Assembly (NCBI RefSeq): GCF_049243985.1
Contig: NC_135375.1
Location: 25,978,490 to 26,042,489, forward strand
DNA from: Paroedura picta
Lineage: Eukaryota > Chordata > Lepidosauria > Squamata > Gekkonidae
DNA: 64,000 nucleotides
Direction of reading: 5' to 3'
Shown here one piece after another: positions 23,752 to 34,509 of the stretch. Made by a program: the position numbers and the translations under genes. The notes under the pieces are model-generated. The model was not told where the DNA came from. It worked only from the letters and a program-made list of their open reading frames with translations, and did not search any database. Numbering within the stretch: the stretch's first letter is position 1; each line of letters begins with the position of its first letter.

Positions 23752-24186
23752 GATCTGGATCCGTTGTTTGTACCAGTGTAGCTAATTCCAGGAGATCTAT
23801 TGTTTGTGCCAGTGCAGTGCACCTAATGCAGACTTTCTCAACTTTGTTACCAATGAGAAACTCCTGAAATATCCTTCAGGCTTCGAGAAACCTTGGAAGT
23901 GGCATGATATGTGCAGAATATGGTTGAGAAGCATAGCTGTGTACACACCCACCTGGGGCCCCTCACCACTCCCCCCCCCAGGCCCTTTGTTGGCCATTTG
24001 GGAGGGAGGGCAGGTCGACATGACCATTTATGATCATATCACCTGATAAATGTTTAACTCCCACCCTTTCAGGAAGCCCTTCCAGGGCCGTCAAACCCTA
24101 GGGTTTTGCAAAACCCTGGTTGAGAAAGCCTGACTTATTGTATGTACCGGTGCTGGATCTGTTGTTTGTACCAGTACACAAGTGGT
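23752..24186 (+). repeat. Short tandem repeat interrupted by hAT element
   Basis: About four units built on GGATCTGTTGTTTGTACCAG (at 23756, about 23793, 24136 and 24155). The hAT family B element 23829-24132 falls inside the array. Confidence 0.6.
23829..24132. mobile_element. hAT-like element, family B (TIR CAGCCTTTCTCAACC)
   Basis: Ends CAGACTTTCTCAAC and GGTTGAGAAAGCCTG. Flanks ACCTAATG and ACTTATTG match at 6/8. The interior contains GTGCAGAATATGGTTGAGAA, shared with 41767 and 50023. Confidence 0.75.
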
Positions 24187-24267
24187 TCACCACAAGTTTT
24201 GTAACCGGGCTGTTCTTTCTGGGATAGTACTGTGTAAGCAACGTACTAAGGATACATTAGAGTGAAT

Positions 24268-24553
24268 TTTGTGTAGTGGTTAAGACCAGTGGCCTCTAAT
24301 GCTCTACCCCGAGACATCACAGTGAGGGGTGGTATATAAATTACATGAATAAATGAAATAAGTAATCTGGAGTACTGAGTTTGATTCCCCCGTCGTCCTC
24401 TATATGCAGCCAGCTGAGTGGCCTTGGGCCAGTCAAAGTTCTTCTCACAGCTCTCAGCCTCACCTCACAGGAGAGGAAGAGTAGGCAATTGTAAGCCACT
24501 TTGAGACTCCTTCAGTGAAAACTGGGGTACAACCCCCACCCCAGCTCTTCTTA
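24268..24553 (+). repeat. Sauria SINE with nested L2 tail
   Basis: Head GTGTAGTGGTTAAGACCAG and tail GTAAGCCACTTTGAGACTCC. Bases 24301-24362 are a foreign L2-like tail (GTGAGGGGTGGTATATAAAT, AATAAATGAAATAA) bounded by TAAT repeats. Confidence 0.75.
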
Positions 24554-24849
24554 TATACAACAGAATTAAGTTGCTAGGAAAAGAAAAGGGAACTAGAACA
24601 TTTCCTTTTTAAAAAATTCAAGTACGTTTTTCTTCATTAATTCCAATTGAAACTGAAATAGATGTGAGAAAACCAATGCAAACTGTACATTGGTATGCAA
24701 TTTAGTCAGAATGTAAAAGTGAACATAAATTTAGATTTTGAAGCCAGTGGTTCTGGTTTTTACTTGCAATACCTGCATTTGACACCATAGCTGTTTCCTG
24801 TATCTGGCTTTGATTTATGAAATCTCTCTAGAATTTAGTAATTTATAGA

Positions 24850-24945
24850 ACTACCTCACAGGGTTGTTGTGAGGATAACATGGAGGAGAGGAGTGTGTTT
24901 GGGTCCCCATTGGGGAGAAAGGTGAGATATAAATGAATAAATGGA
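24850..24945 (+). repeat. tRNA-derived SINE (MIR-like layout), 3' part
   Basis: CTCACAGGGTTGTTGTGAGG, TTGGGTCCCCATTGGGGAG, GGTGAGATATAAATGAATAA. Confidence 0.65.
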
Positions 24946-25919
24946 CGGTGGGAAGGAAATCCTTCAAGAACATCTGTGACCTCAATAAAACATGCCATCT
25001 GACATGTCATTTAAAGATCATTCTTGAACACTAAGATGGGTGGCCAGTATCCAGAAGAGCAACAGACACACTTTCTGTTCATGAGGAGACGATTCTCACA
25101 GAATTTGCCTTCGTAAATTGGTCGTCATAGAATCCTCAAATTGAGCTTTAAAGTATCTCTGATTTTTTAAAAAAGCAAAAATTTAGTGCAAGCAAGTTAA
25201 AATAGTATCTTGGCGGGTACATATAATGATTGTGAGAAATACTGCAAAGCTCAAAAGTATCAGGATCTCTAGGATTTCTTTCTAGACCCGTTTATGAATT
25301 TGTCTTAAGGGTAGTTAAAACGCTTTTTAAAAGCCAAAAGTGCTCATGTTTTGAGGGGAAATGCCCCTGAAAAAATAATGTTGCAAAAAAAAATGGGCAT
25401 GTGTACATTCAACCTTTTTTCATGGTAGTAATTGTAAGTTTGCTGAGATACTAAATTTTGTTCCCCTTCTGAAAAGTTATACACATTAGGAATATACTTT
25501 GGAATACTCGTGTGTTTTCTAGAAATTAAAATAATCCCTGTACAACCTGTAGTAGATTGAAGATGAATTTGTATTCTTGTGTTGATGGCAGTCTTCAGCA
25601 AAGAGTATCATTTTACATCTTTCTGACTTGCCAAATGGAAGAAGTTTATTTGTGTTTTACGGGGAAAGAAAAATGTTCATAGCAGATTGGGCTTGACAGC
25701 GGCTCCTGAACTTCTTACTTCCTTTTCACCTTTATACCAGTATATACAAAAATGCCCACAAATTTTTAATGGAAACGTGTGGTTTCCTGCTTGAACAGGT
25801 GATTCCCATTACTCAGGGAAAAGATGCTAACATGATGCTGCAACTTTATTATTACAAGACCACTTTCTGGACTTCAGGCATCTTGGCACGAAAGCAATGT
25901 CATTCTTAATGTTCTATAC

Positions 25920-26055
25920 CAGGGGTAGTCAAACTGCGGCCCTCCAGATGTCCGTGAACTACAATTCCCAGGAGCCCCTGCCAGCGAATGCTGGCAGGGG
26001 CTCCTGGGAATTGTAGTTCACGGACATCTGGAGGGCCGCAGTTTGACTACCCCTG
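25920..26055. mobile_element. Fold-back hAT MITE, family A, perfect 65-bp arms
   Basis: Two identical inverted 65-bp arms around a 6-nt spacer (CGAATG), starting CAGGGGTAGTCAAACTGCGG. Exact 8-bp duplication TTCTATAC at 25912-25919 and 26056-26063. Confidence 0.95.
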
Positions 26056-26402
26056 TTCTATACTGTAAGTTGAGATAGCATCGCTGCAGTAAACCAAACT
26101 AAAGTGCTCATATTAATGCTTCCCCTGGCTAGTAGGACTCTGAAATGCAGCAGACACACCAGAATGTTCCAGAGTTGACATGATACTGCTGTGTCTGAAT
26201 TTTTGCAAGGGTCAGCTGTTGGTCATATTCTAGTCTCTTGTTTAAACACATGTACACTGTCCTTTTCTTAACACAAAGGCAAACTGGAGGTGATATATCT
26301 AATTGGTCTTTGAGCCTAACTCCTTTAACATTGAGTAAATAAAACATTTGGCTCCACAGCACTGATTCTAGCAATGATTAAAGCTTTCCATTATTATGAA
26401 AT

Positions 26403-26676
26403 GAAAAGAAGAACAGTTTATTCTTATATGCCGCTTTTCTCTTCCCAAAGGAGGCTCAAAGCGGCTTACATTTGCCTTCCCTTTCCTCTCCCCACAACAG
26501 ACACCCGGTGAGGTGGGTGAGGCTGAGAGAGACCTGATATTACTGCTCAGTCAGAACAGTTCTCTCAGTGCTGTGGCAAGCTCAAGGTCACCCAGCTGGT
26601 TGCATGTGGGGGAGCGCAGAATCGAACATGGCTCACCAGATTTAGAGGTCTACGCTCCTAACCACCACACCAGATA
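26403..26676 (-). repeat. Sauria-type tRNA SINE
   Basis: - strand copy with GAGGCTCAAAGCGGCTTACA near its tail and CTAACCACCACACCAGAT at its head. Confidence 0.85.
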
Positions 26677-27111
26677 CCATTTCATTCGAATGGTACTAAG
26701 GATTATATAAAGTTTTTATTCTGTAGCCATAAACCTTCCTTTTGGATATGTGAAGCTTCCAAAAGAAACAGGGTAAATTTTATCATCTTTATAATGCTAT
26801 CGTTTTAAGGTTTGTTGTATAACATCGCAGATGGGTAGCATCCATTAGCCAGTAGGCCAGTTGTAGTCTACTGAAAATTGTGCTATTGAGAGTCTCCCTC
26901 CTGTCATTATTCTCGCCACTAGAAGCAAAAACTTTTTAAAATTAGGTATTCCAACAAAGTAAATATTTTAGGCACAAACTGATTATACCTTTAAAGTCTG
27001 TGCTCTAATCTAGAGGTTAAAGGAAACCGAGGACAAGAGGCATTAAGAGGTTTTTGTCGAGTGCAAATTACATGGGCATGTTCCATAATGATATCATAGC
27101 CTTATTGTCAA

Positions 27112-27876
27112 TGGCAGAAAGTGAAGAGTGAAGAGGAACTAAAGAGCCTGTTGATGCGGGTGAAGGAGGAGAGTGCAAAAGTTGGCTTGAAACTCAACAT
27201 CAAGAAAACAAAGATCATGGCATCCGGCCCTCTCAATTCCTGGCAAATAGAAGGGGAAGAAATGGAGATGGTGACAGATTTTATTTTCCTGGGCTCCAAG
27301 ATCACTGCAGATGGGGACTGCAGCAAAGAAATTAAAAGACGCTTGCTCCTGGGGAGGAAAGCTATGGCAAATCTAGACAGCATCCTAAAAAGCAGAGACG
27401 TCACCCTGCCAACAAAAGTGCATTTAGTCAAGGCTATGGTCTTCCCAGTTGCAATGTATGGCTGCGAAAGTTGGACCATAAGGAAGGCCGAGCGTCAAAG
27501 AATTGAGGCTTTTGAACTCTGGTGCTGGAGAAGACTCTTGCGAGTCCCTTGGACTGCAAGGCGAACAAACCGGTCAGTCCTAGAGGAGATCAGCCCTGAC
27601 TGCTCTTTAGAAGGCCAGATCCTTAAGATGAAACTCAAATATTTCGGCCACCTCATGAGAAGGAAGGACTCCCTGGAGAAGAGCCTAATGCTGGGAGCGA
27701 TCGAGGGCAAAAGAAGAAGGGGACGACAGAGAATGAGGTGGATGGATGGAGTCACTGAAGCAGTAGGTGCAAACTTAAATGGACTCCGGGGAATGGTAGA
27801 GGACAGGAAGGCCTGGAGGATCATTGTCCATAGGGTCGCGATGGGTCGGACACGACTTCGCACATAACAACAACAA
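27112..27876 (+). mobile_element. 5'-truncated BovB (RTE) LINE
   Basis: An open frame at 27121-27867 (248 codons) encodes the C-terminal part of the BovB ORF2 protein: LGSKITADGDCSKEIKRRLL, CESWTIRKAERQRIEAFELW, CWRRLLRVPWTARRTN and the ending HRVAMGRTRLRT. The 3' end GGTCGCGATGGGTCGGACAC and the (CAA)n tail are the BovB signature. The 13-bp duplication GCCTTATTGTCAA (27099-27111, 27877-27889) is exact. The reverse transcriptase catalytic region is absent through 5' truncation, so the copy cannot move by itself. It lies in the SNX18 intron, in the sense direction. Confidence 0.95.
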
Positions 27877-28062
27877 GCCTTATTGTCAAAGGGCTTACAG
27901 ATGAAAGTTGATGTGGCACTGTTGCTACTGGAAATAAATCATTGTCTGTTTAATCCTATGTCCTGTAATGTAGACAGGACAGAGTTTACATAGTGCTTCT
28001 TATCTGAAGATTTCCTGCTTCATCATATAAGAGCTGAAGAGGGAAATTATCTAATTAGCTAT

Positions 28063-28272
28063 TTTTAAAAAGTATTTATACTCCCCTCCCCACACCAGGG
28101 ATCCAAAGCAGCTTACATAATTCTCTTCTGTTTTATCTTCACAACAATCCTGTGAAGTAGGCTTGGCTGAATGAGGCCAGGCAGCCCAAGGTTACCCAGC
28201 AAGTTGCTGTGACAGAGTGGGGATTTGAACCTGGGTCTCCCGGATCCTTGTCCAACACTCAAACTGCTACAC
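28063..28272 (-). repeat. tRNA-derived SINE (MIR-like layout)
   Basis: - strand copy: CAAAGCAGCTTACATAATTC, ACAACAATCCTGTGAAGTAG, GGGGATTTGAACCTGGGTCT (B-box complement). Confidence 0.75.
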
Positions 28273-29557
28273 AACACTTGCAAAATAGGAGGGAAAACAG
28301 GTTTGCTCATCACTTGTTTGAGAACCTCCATCTGTTGTATATAAAACAAGCTTTGCATAAACGTATGTTAGTTGATAAAAGCAAGCTTTAGTGCAATGGC
28401 TGCCCTTTTTTTGCCAGATCTGTTCTTGAGGCTCTGGTCTTCAGCCTTTGAAAATAAGTACAGTGAATTCACTAATCAGACCCTTTTTTTTTCAAAAAGA
28501 AAAACCTCCATAATGCACTCAGAGCTGTGTGGACAAATGTAACTGAAGACGTTGCATGTGCAGTGACTCAGCATGACTCAGAGTTGGTGTCAGAAAATAC
28601 AGGCATGTTAGTTCATTCATCTTGCCCAGAATTGTCTTTGACTGGCAGCTGCTAGACAGGGTTTCAGGCAGTCTTTCCCAGCACATGCCACCTGAGACCC
28701 TTCAGTTGGAGGTAGAAGATTGAACATAAGGAAGGCATGTGTAAGGCATGTGTTCTTCCATGCCATAAATGTGGAAGCAACAATTAAAAACTCCATTCCT
28801 TTACTATCTCTGCAATATTTGTATATGCCCTATAAATTTAGGACATTTGTCTGCCAGAATTCGCCATTTGTTTATTCATTTGCTGCATGTGTGGCTCTTT
28901 CTTCCTCCAAGCCAATGGTGTTTAATTTGCTTGGAAGCTTATCAAGTGTCTTAAAGTGAGAAGATCATTAATAGTGGGCAATCTTTCTTTGAAAGGCAGC
29001 TTTGTTCATTATCACCATTCTTTGTATTCTGTTGATACAGCCAGGGAGAGGTCCCACTACAGTGCTTGCCCAGTGCTGCTATGAATTGTCTGTTCCTCTT
29101 AAAACAGGCACTGAGCATCTCTCACAATGTTTCCTGAAGGCAAAAATCTTGAAAACAACTTCCCTGAGATATATATGGGGTTCCCAGGTGGCTCCCCCTT
29201 AGGTGTAATGACTCAAGGGATGACTAAGGTCAATTGCAGCAGCATCCTTTTTAAGAATCAAGTAGGCAGGTTCACTAGTATCTGGGATTTGAAATCCTGC
29301 TGTAATCACACTGTAAAAACAAAAGTAAAGTTAGGACTGGCTGGGCTACAGAGGCAGAGGCAGCTGTTTGGATTAGCAGCCCATTCAAGAGACAGCTGCA
29401 ATTATAGTTTCTCTCACTGAGTCTAGCATTGCTGATTCTCTACACAAATTAATGATATTCTGCAGAATCTGCTGACCATGTTGAAGGGATTCTGGGCATG
29501 TTTGTCTCTCCCATGATACCCATTCCTGGGCCAAGGCTGTTTTTTTATCACTTAGAG

Positions 29558-30046
29558 AAGGCTTTCTCGGCAGGGGGGTTTCAATGGCCCCAAGAGTGTT
29601 TCTCCAATTGGGGTTAATTTTTTAGATATATTTAATTTTTTTAAATATATGACTATATATGGTTATGTAAAAAAAAAAAACCCAAAAATGGTCATAACAA
29701 TCCTTGCCATCCAAGGTTTGTTGCACATGGTACTGACTAGAGTCCAGAGAGGTAAGCTCATCGGGGGTGGCAGGGGGAGACAGAGCAGTGGATGCCTGCC
29801 CCAGCTATGTTCCGGACCAGCGGGTTAGGCTGTTGGGCCATTCCTGGTGTTGGGAGGAGGGGCCGAGATGACAGAGTGTGATGTCACATCCAGTGGGAGC
29901 ACCTGGGAGATGTCACTTCTGATGATTTGTGACTTTTTCCGGTGAAGTGGCAGGAAGGTTGGGCTGCTGACATCACTTCCGTGATTTCTCAAAACCTGAA
30001 GGATATTTCAGGGGTTTCTAATCGGTAGAAAGATTGAGAAAGGCTG
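29558..30046. mobile_element. hAT-like element, family B, long variant
   Basis: Ends AAGGCTTTCTCGG and ATTGAGAAAGGCTG. Flanks ACTTAGAG (29550-29557) and ATTTAGAG (30047-30054) match at 7/8. It is about 490 bp, with an interior different from the 300-bp copies. Confidence 0.65.
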
Positions 30047-30319
30047 ATTTAGAGTTGCATTAAGCTGCAACAAATAGGTTCGGTCTCTTCATCTTTTCAT
30101 AACTTTATCTGGCATATTGGCCAGTAGACTTGCAGATTAGGGGCATTGTAAAATGTGTTTTTTTCTTTTAAAAGATTCTGATTGCTAGAAATCTAGGTAA
30201 CTTGTAGAGTTGCCTGTGAGTTGATTAGAGACTGTTGACTTAGGGTTGTTAAACAGAAGTCTTTTATACAAGCAGGGAATTCCAGAGAGAGGAAGTTTTG
30301 TTCCTTTGTTCGCTTTCCC

Positions 30320-30405
30320 TGAGCCTGTTTATCTGCAAACAGGCTTGGGGTGGTTTACAGCATTTTAAAGTTCAGTTCAAAACAATAATAACAACAATAT
30401 AGTAT
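30320..30405 (-). repeat. L2-like LINE tail
   Basis: CAGGCTTGGGGTGGTTTACA followed by an AATAATAACAACAAT-type tail in inverse orientation. Confidence 0.5.
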
Positions 30406-30504
30406 GTCATAATGAAGTGAGCAAAGTGAATTTTTAATGTAATTTCTGTTCCTGATTTAACCTGGAATATGAAAACAGATCAGCCATTGCTGTTGATTAT
30501 TGGT

Positions 30505-30600
30505 TTGATTTTGATTTATTGTATGTATAGGATCACCCCTCTTGGCACAGCTATCTGTACAACAATTTAGAAACAATAGGCAATAAACAAATTAATTTAA
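30505..30600 (-). repeat. L2-like LINE tail
   Basis: GGATCACCCCTCTTGGCACA and CAATAGGCAATAAAC, matching the layout at 2975. Confidence 0.45.
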
Positions 30601-30949
30601 ATTGGTTAGAAACTTATCACAGACAGCAATCAATTCCTTCCCTTCGCAAGTCTGGTACATTGATGTTCTAGGTGTTTGGAGGAAGATGGTGAGCCTCTGG
30701 AAGTTGTGTTTGCATAATTTCAGGAATTACGTATCTGTACTCTTGAGGTCACAAAGAGCTACATCTACTCCAATTTCTAGTTATCACTCTAATAAAGTAC
30801 ATAATACTATCTGAAATATGCATATTTCAGTTGGCATTTACTGGCATATACTGATAATCAATTTTAACCTAGATTTGGTCGTTTTGTTTGGGTGTGGCAA
30901 ACATTCCCATATCCCTTACAGAGCAAACAGTGATTATAGTATATGCACT

Positions 30950-31128
30950 TGAAGCAGCCTTACACTGAGGTCTTTCAAAGTGTTTCCTACTCTGACTGCA
31001 ATGTTCCATGGTCTCAGGTTAAAAGGTACTACCTGTACCTTTTCTGTCCAAAGATGCCAGGGACTAAACCTGGAACTTCCTAAATGCTGCAAACCAGGTG
31101 CTCTACCCTTGAGGCACCGTCCTTCCCC
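30950..31128 (-). repeat. tRNA-derived SINE, second family
   Basis: - strand copy; head complement GGTGCTCTACCCTTGAGGC at right, and GAAGCAGCCTTACACTGAG tail at left. It ends about 180 bases before SNX18 exon 2. Confidence 0.7.
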
Positions 31129-31306
31129 AATGGTAATATGTCTGAATGATAGTATCTCTTTCTGCACACAAGTGATTGTTTTAATGTTTTACATAGTTTG
31201 AGAGTAATTAGTGTTCTTTAGAATTTTGACAATAAGCTTGTTAGTGCAAAGGGTTTTCTCCCCCCAGTAATTAAATTCCATTATGTCTTCTTTGTTCATT
31301 ATGCAG

Positions 31307-31560
31307 GTGCCCTTACCAAAGTGAAGGAGAGTAAGCGGCATGTAGAAGAAGGGAAGATGGAGGCTCAGAAGGCGGATGGCATTCAGGATCGTTGTAACAT
31401 TATTTCTTTTGCTACCCTGGCAGAAATCCACCATTTCCACAAAATTCGAGTCAGGGACTTCAAGTCACAAATGCAGCATTTCTTACAACAGCAAATACTT
31501 TTTTTCCAAAAAGTGACGCAAAAGTTAGAAGAAGCTCTTCACAAGTACGACAGTGTTTAA
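31307..31560 (+). CDS. SNX18: Sorting nexin-18, coding exon 2 (end of BAR domain)
   Basis: The acceptor TTCATTATGCAG ends at 31306 and the exon opens in phase 1. The split codon G+GT gives Gly538, then ALTKVKESKRHVEEGKM and onward to KLEEALHKYDSV and a TAA stop. These 84 residues complete the last BAR helices and match the SNX18 C-terminus almost residue for residue, including IQDRCNIISFATLAEIHHFH. The joined frame has no stop. The same two-exon coding structure is known for mammalian SNX18. Confidence 0.97.
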
Positions 31561-32110
31561 TGTCTGGATGGCTACAATATTGTTTAATTCCTGGACTCTG
31601 AATAGTGGATATTTCTTGGCATATGGATGAGTTAAGCAGCAGAGACAACAAATACTTTTCCCAAATAACTATCGGCACCTCCTTGAGGCTGCTGTACAAG
31701 GATGATTTTATAACTGTTTTGGATGCAACTCAACCTAATAATTGCATTAGGAGAAAATAATTATGCCTATGTAGCGGAGACTGTACTACACATTGTAACT
31801 AAGTCATACTCCGAATGCCTACACTACCATTATAATGTTTTTTGACATAATGATTATACTATCTGCCTTATTGCTTTTTTGAAATACGGTATTTTAGTGC
31901 ATATTCCGTAGACCGCAGAACATTTTGGGTCTTCAAAGAAGCTGGTTAGTTTAAAGAACCTGCTTCAGATGCCTTTTTAAAATACTCTTCGGTTTGAATT
32001 TCATAATTCAACCATATCTGTTTACAAATTCCTGTTAGAGCAGCTATGCGACTTTGTGCCTTTAGACTCACAATTTTTTCATTTTTTTTCTAATAAACCA
32101 CATTTTTATC
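31561..32110 (+). other. SNX18 3' untranslated region (proximal part)
   Basis: AT-rich sequence after the stop codon, without repeats I recognise, up to the first AATAAA at 32092. The real 3'UTR may run on; mammalian SNX18 messages have long 3'UTRs. Confidence 0.7.
32092..32097 (+). promoter_or_regulatory. Candidate SNX18 poly(A) signal
   Basis: AATAAA 532 bases after the stop, preceded by a T-rich run. A second AATAAA lies at 32402-32407. Which one is used cannot be told from sequence. Confidence 0.5.
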
Positions 32111-33254
32111 ACTGAATGAATGAAGGGTTGGCACCTCCGACAGTGCCTGATTTCAAACCTCATAGTGACTGGAAATAATTGTAATTAAAATTGCATACCT
32201 GGTAGTAAGAGAAATGTTGGTTGAAAAATGGGATCCAAAATCATTTTAGACTTCATTCTGATTTTTAAAAATACTATTTATTACTCGTACCAGAACCTTA
32301 AACACACAGGAAAGAGTTTGGCGCTGCTGTATTCCTAACATGGTGACGGAAAACCATTCACTGTAACACTTTTAAAAATAGAAACTTTGGACCACTTATC
32401 TAATAAACGAGTACTCAAGTGTAATAGTGAGTAAGAGAACAGAATCAGTGGAAAGAATGTCTCTCTGCACTTTTTTGTGTGTGTGCAAATGTCATCTTGA
32501 CTGGCTATTGATTTATTTGACTTCAGGCATGGACCTATATTGCAGACTGTCATTAATGCTTGTTGTAGCTGCTGTTCGGTTGAAAAGAAAATGGTGGTAG
32601 TTAATGACAAGTTTATTTTCCTTGAATGTTTCTGCTGGCTGTTACCCTACATTGTGCTTTAAGTCCTGTGCATATGGATGTAATGGAGCCCTAATACAGT
32701 GAGGGCAGGTGTGAGGATTCTCTTTACCTACATTTCCGCACTCCAAGGTAACCCTATTTAAAAGAAATAAGTTCTTAATTATCTAAAGTTACATATATAC
32801 AAAATTAGTGTTCAGAAAGTAGCAGAGTGCTAGACACTGTATTTAAAAGGTGCTTCGGTTTACTTGCCTGCAATGCAATGCCCACTAGCTTTAATTAAAC
32901 TAATTTTAAACACTGTCCTTTAAAGGTCATTGCCCAGAGTTCCCAGAATTGCACCATTAGTTCTGTACCAAAGGCAGCTTCAGATGTGTGTTGCTGCATG
33001 CTTCAGCTATATGGCAGAAATATTTTTCGCCCTGATGCAGGTTTCAAAGCAGTTTGAGAAGTTTACCCACGCATAAGTAGCAACTTCCTGCTAAGTATGG
33101 ACTAGCTGTTTAGAGCTGGTTTTGCTACATCTTTTACAGGTACTAAAACAATTTTTAAAGTGTATTGAAGGTGACAGTATTGGCTAAATAGAAGGTTAAT
33201 ATTTTGGGTGAAACAGGGAGCTTCAATTAGGAGAAAGCTCTTGTGTCTTTTAGT
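32110..33254. other. Unique sequence downstream of SNX18
   Basis: AT-rich, with no recognisable repeat or gene. It may include the distal SNX18 3'UTR. Confidence 0.6.
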
Positions 33255-33350
33255 CATCACAAGGTAGCAGGCCCTGCTCCAGTGGTAAAGTGTCTGGAAC
33301 AAGGGAATAAACAGGTGAGTTTAGCAGGTGTGCAAGGAAAGGGTAAGTGG
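33255..33350 (+). repeat. CR1 5'UTR-like block, also at 34683-34810
   Basis: GTAAAGTGTCTGGAACAAGG, GAATAAACAGGTGAG and AAAGGGTAAG recur in diverged form 1.4 kb downstream, next to CR1 ORF1. The AT-rich stretch to 33904 may belong to the same CR1 leader; this is inferred from memory of squamate CR1. Confidence 0.4.
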
Positions 33351-33904
33351 TGTGTGTGTGTCTATACACACCCAGTTTAATATAACATATCAAGAAACGC
33401 TAAGTGACAAAGCTTAAAACAGTAAAGAGGGCAAATAATTTAAAAATTACCATTAACAACCAACATTTTGTACCTTCTAAGTGTTGTAGCTTCTCAAACT
33501 AGGTGTAGCTAATTTTAGTTCTAAACAAGCTCAGAGGTTCTCTTCAAAGGACAAGGTATTAAACTTAGGTCATAGGGCGAACTTATACTCTATTATCAAT
33601 TTTAAACTTTATTATACCTATAGATTAAAATACTAATACCAGAGGCAAGGAATAGCGAGTTCACAGTTAAGGCTTAATTATTTTTAAGAAAAAGGAAAAC
33701 AAAACTGCCAACTAGGGTTTAAATATAGCTAGGGCTTAATGCACGGGAGTCCAATTTAAAATTTAAAATTTTAAGCTAATTCTTACATTCTTTAGACATT
33801 TTTCCTACAAGGATACAAGTAGGTGCATATCTGTTGTAACTGCTAAGATTATTTAGCTAGAGTTTCCTTTAATCCAAGTTTAGAAAGGCTAAATTTATAT
33901 TTGA

Positions 33905-34500
33905 AATTTATTTATTTTTCAATTCATTACATAGCACTCCCAGTTACCCACTGGCTTGAGGCAGGTTACCGTATTTCAAATCCCACAATAAAATCCATTA
34001 AAATCCTGTTCCCTGAAAATCCCAGTGGCACTCAATCCAAACTCACACCCACCCACTTCCCATAGCTCAAGAAGCCCTTCTTACTATCCCATACCTCAGG
34101 GAAACAAAGTATAAATGGGGTCAGCATGATGTCCAGCTGAGACAAGGAGGGCCCCATAGATCTTAATCGGCCCAGCCTCAACCAAACAACTGGCAGAAGA
34201 GCACCATGTTACAGGCCCTGTGGAACTACAAAAGCTCCTGCAGGGCCCTCAGCTCTTCTGAGAGCTCATTTCACCAGGTTGGGTCCAAGGCCAAAAAGAC
34301 CCTGGCCTTGGTCAAGGCCAGGCACACTTCCCTTGGTCTGGGGACCACCAATGGGTTTGTACCCACAGAGCAAAGAGTCCGGGGGGGGGGATGAATAAGG
34401 TGATAGGCGATCCCTCAGGTATATGGGGCCCAGACCCTGGATGTCAATACCAAAACTTTAAACTTAATCCAGGACGCAACTGGTAACCAAGGGATTTAAC
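33905..34500 (-). repeat. L2-like LINE 3' region
   Basis: - strand: ends with the TAAATAA tail at 33905. The body includes CAGGGCCTGTAACATGGTGC and GACCAAGGCCAGGGTCTTTT (complement of visible sequence), shared in part with 1490 and 49745. Confidence 0.6.
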
Positions 34501-34509
34501 ATTTGAAGT

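Larger units (their letters stand above)
16996..31306 (+). other. SNX18 intron, 14.3 kb
   Basis: GTAATG donor and pyrimidine-rich TATGCAG acceptor bound the intron. Repeats inside it are listed separately. Unique stretches where I see no gene: 17031-17879; 18229-20849, with a G-rich patch at 18920-19100; 21376-22943, with a pyrimidine-rich tract at about 22300-22450; 23284-23751; 24554-25911; 26064-26402; 26677-27098; 28273-29549; and 30055-30319. None has a frame with protein-like features. Confidence 0.93.
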
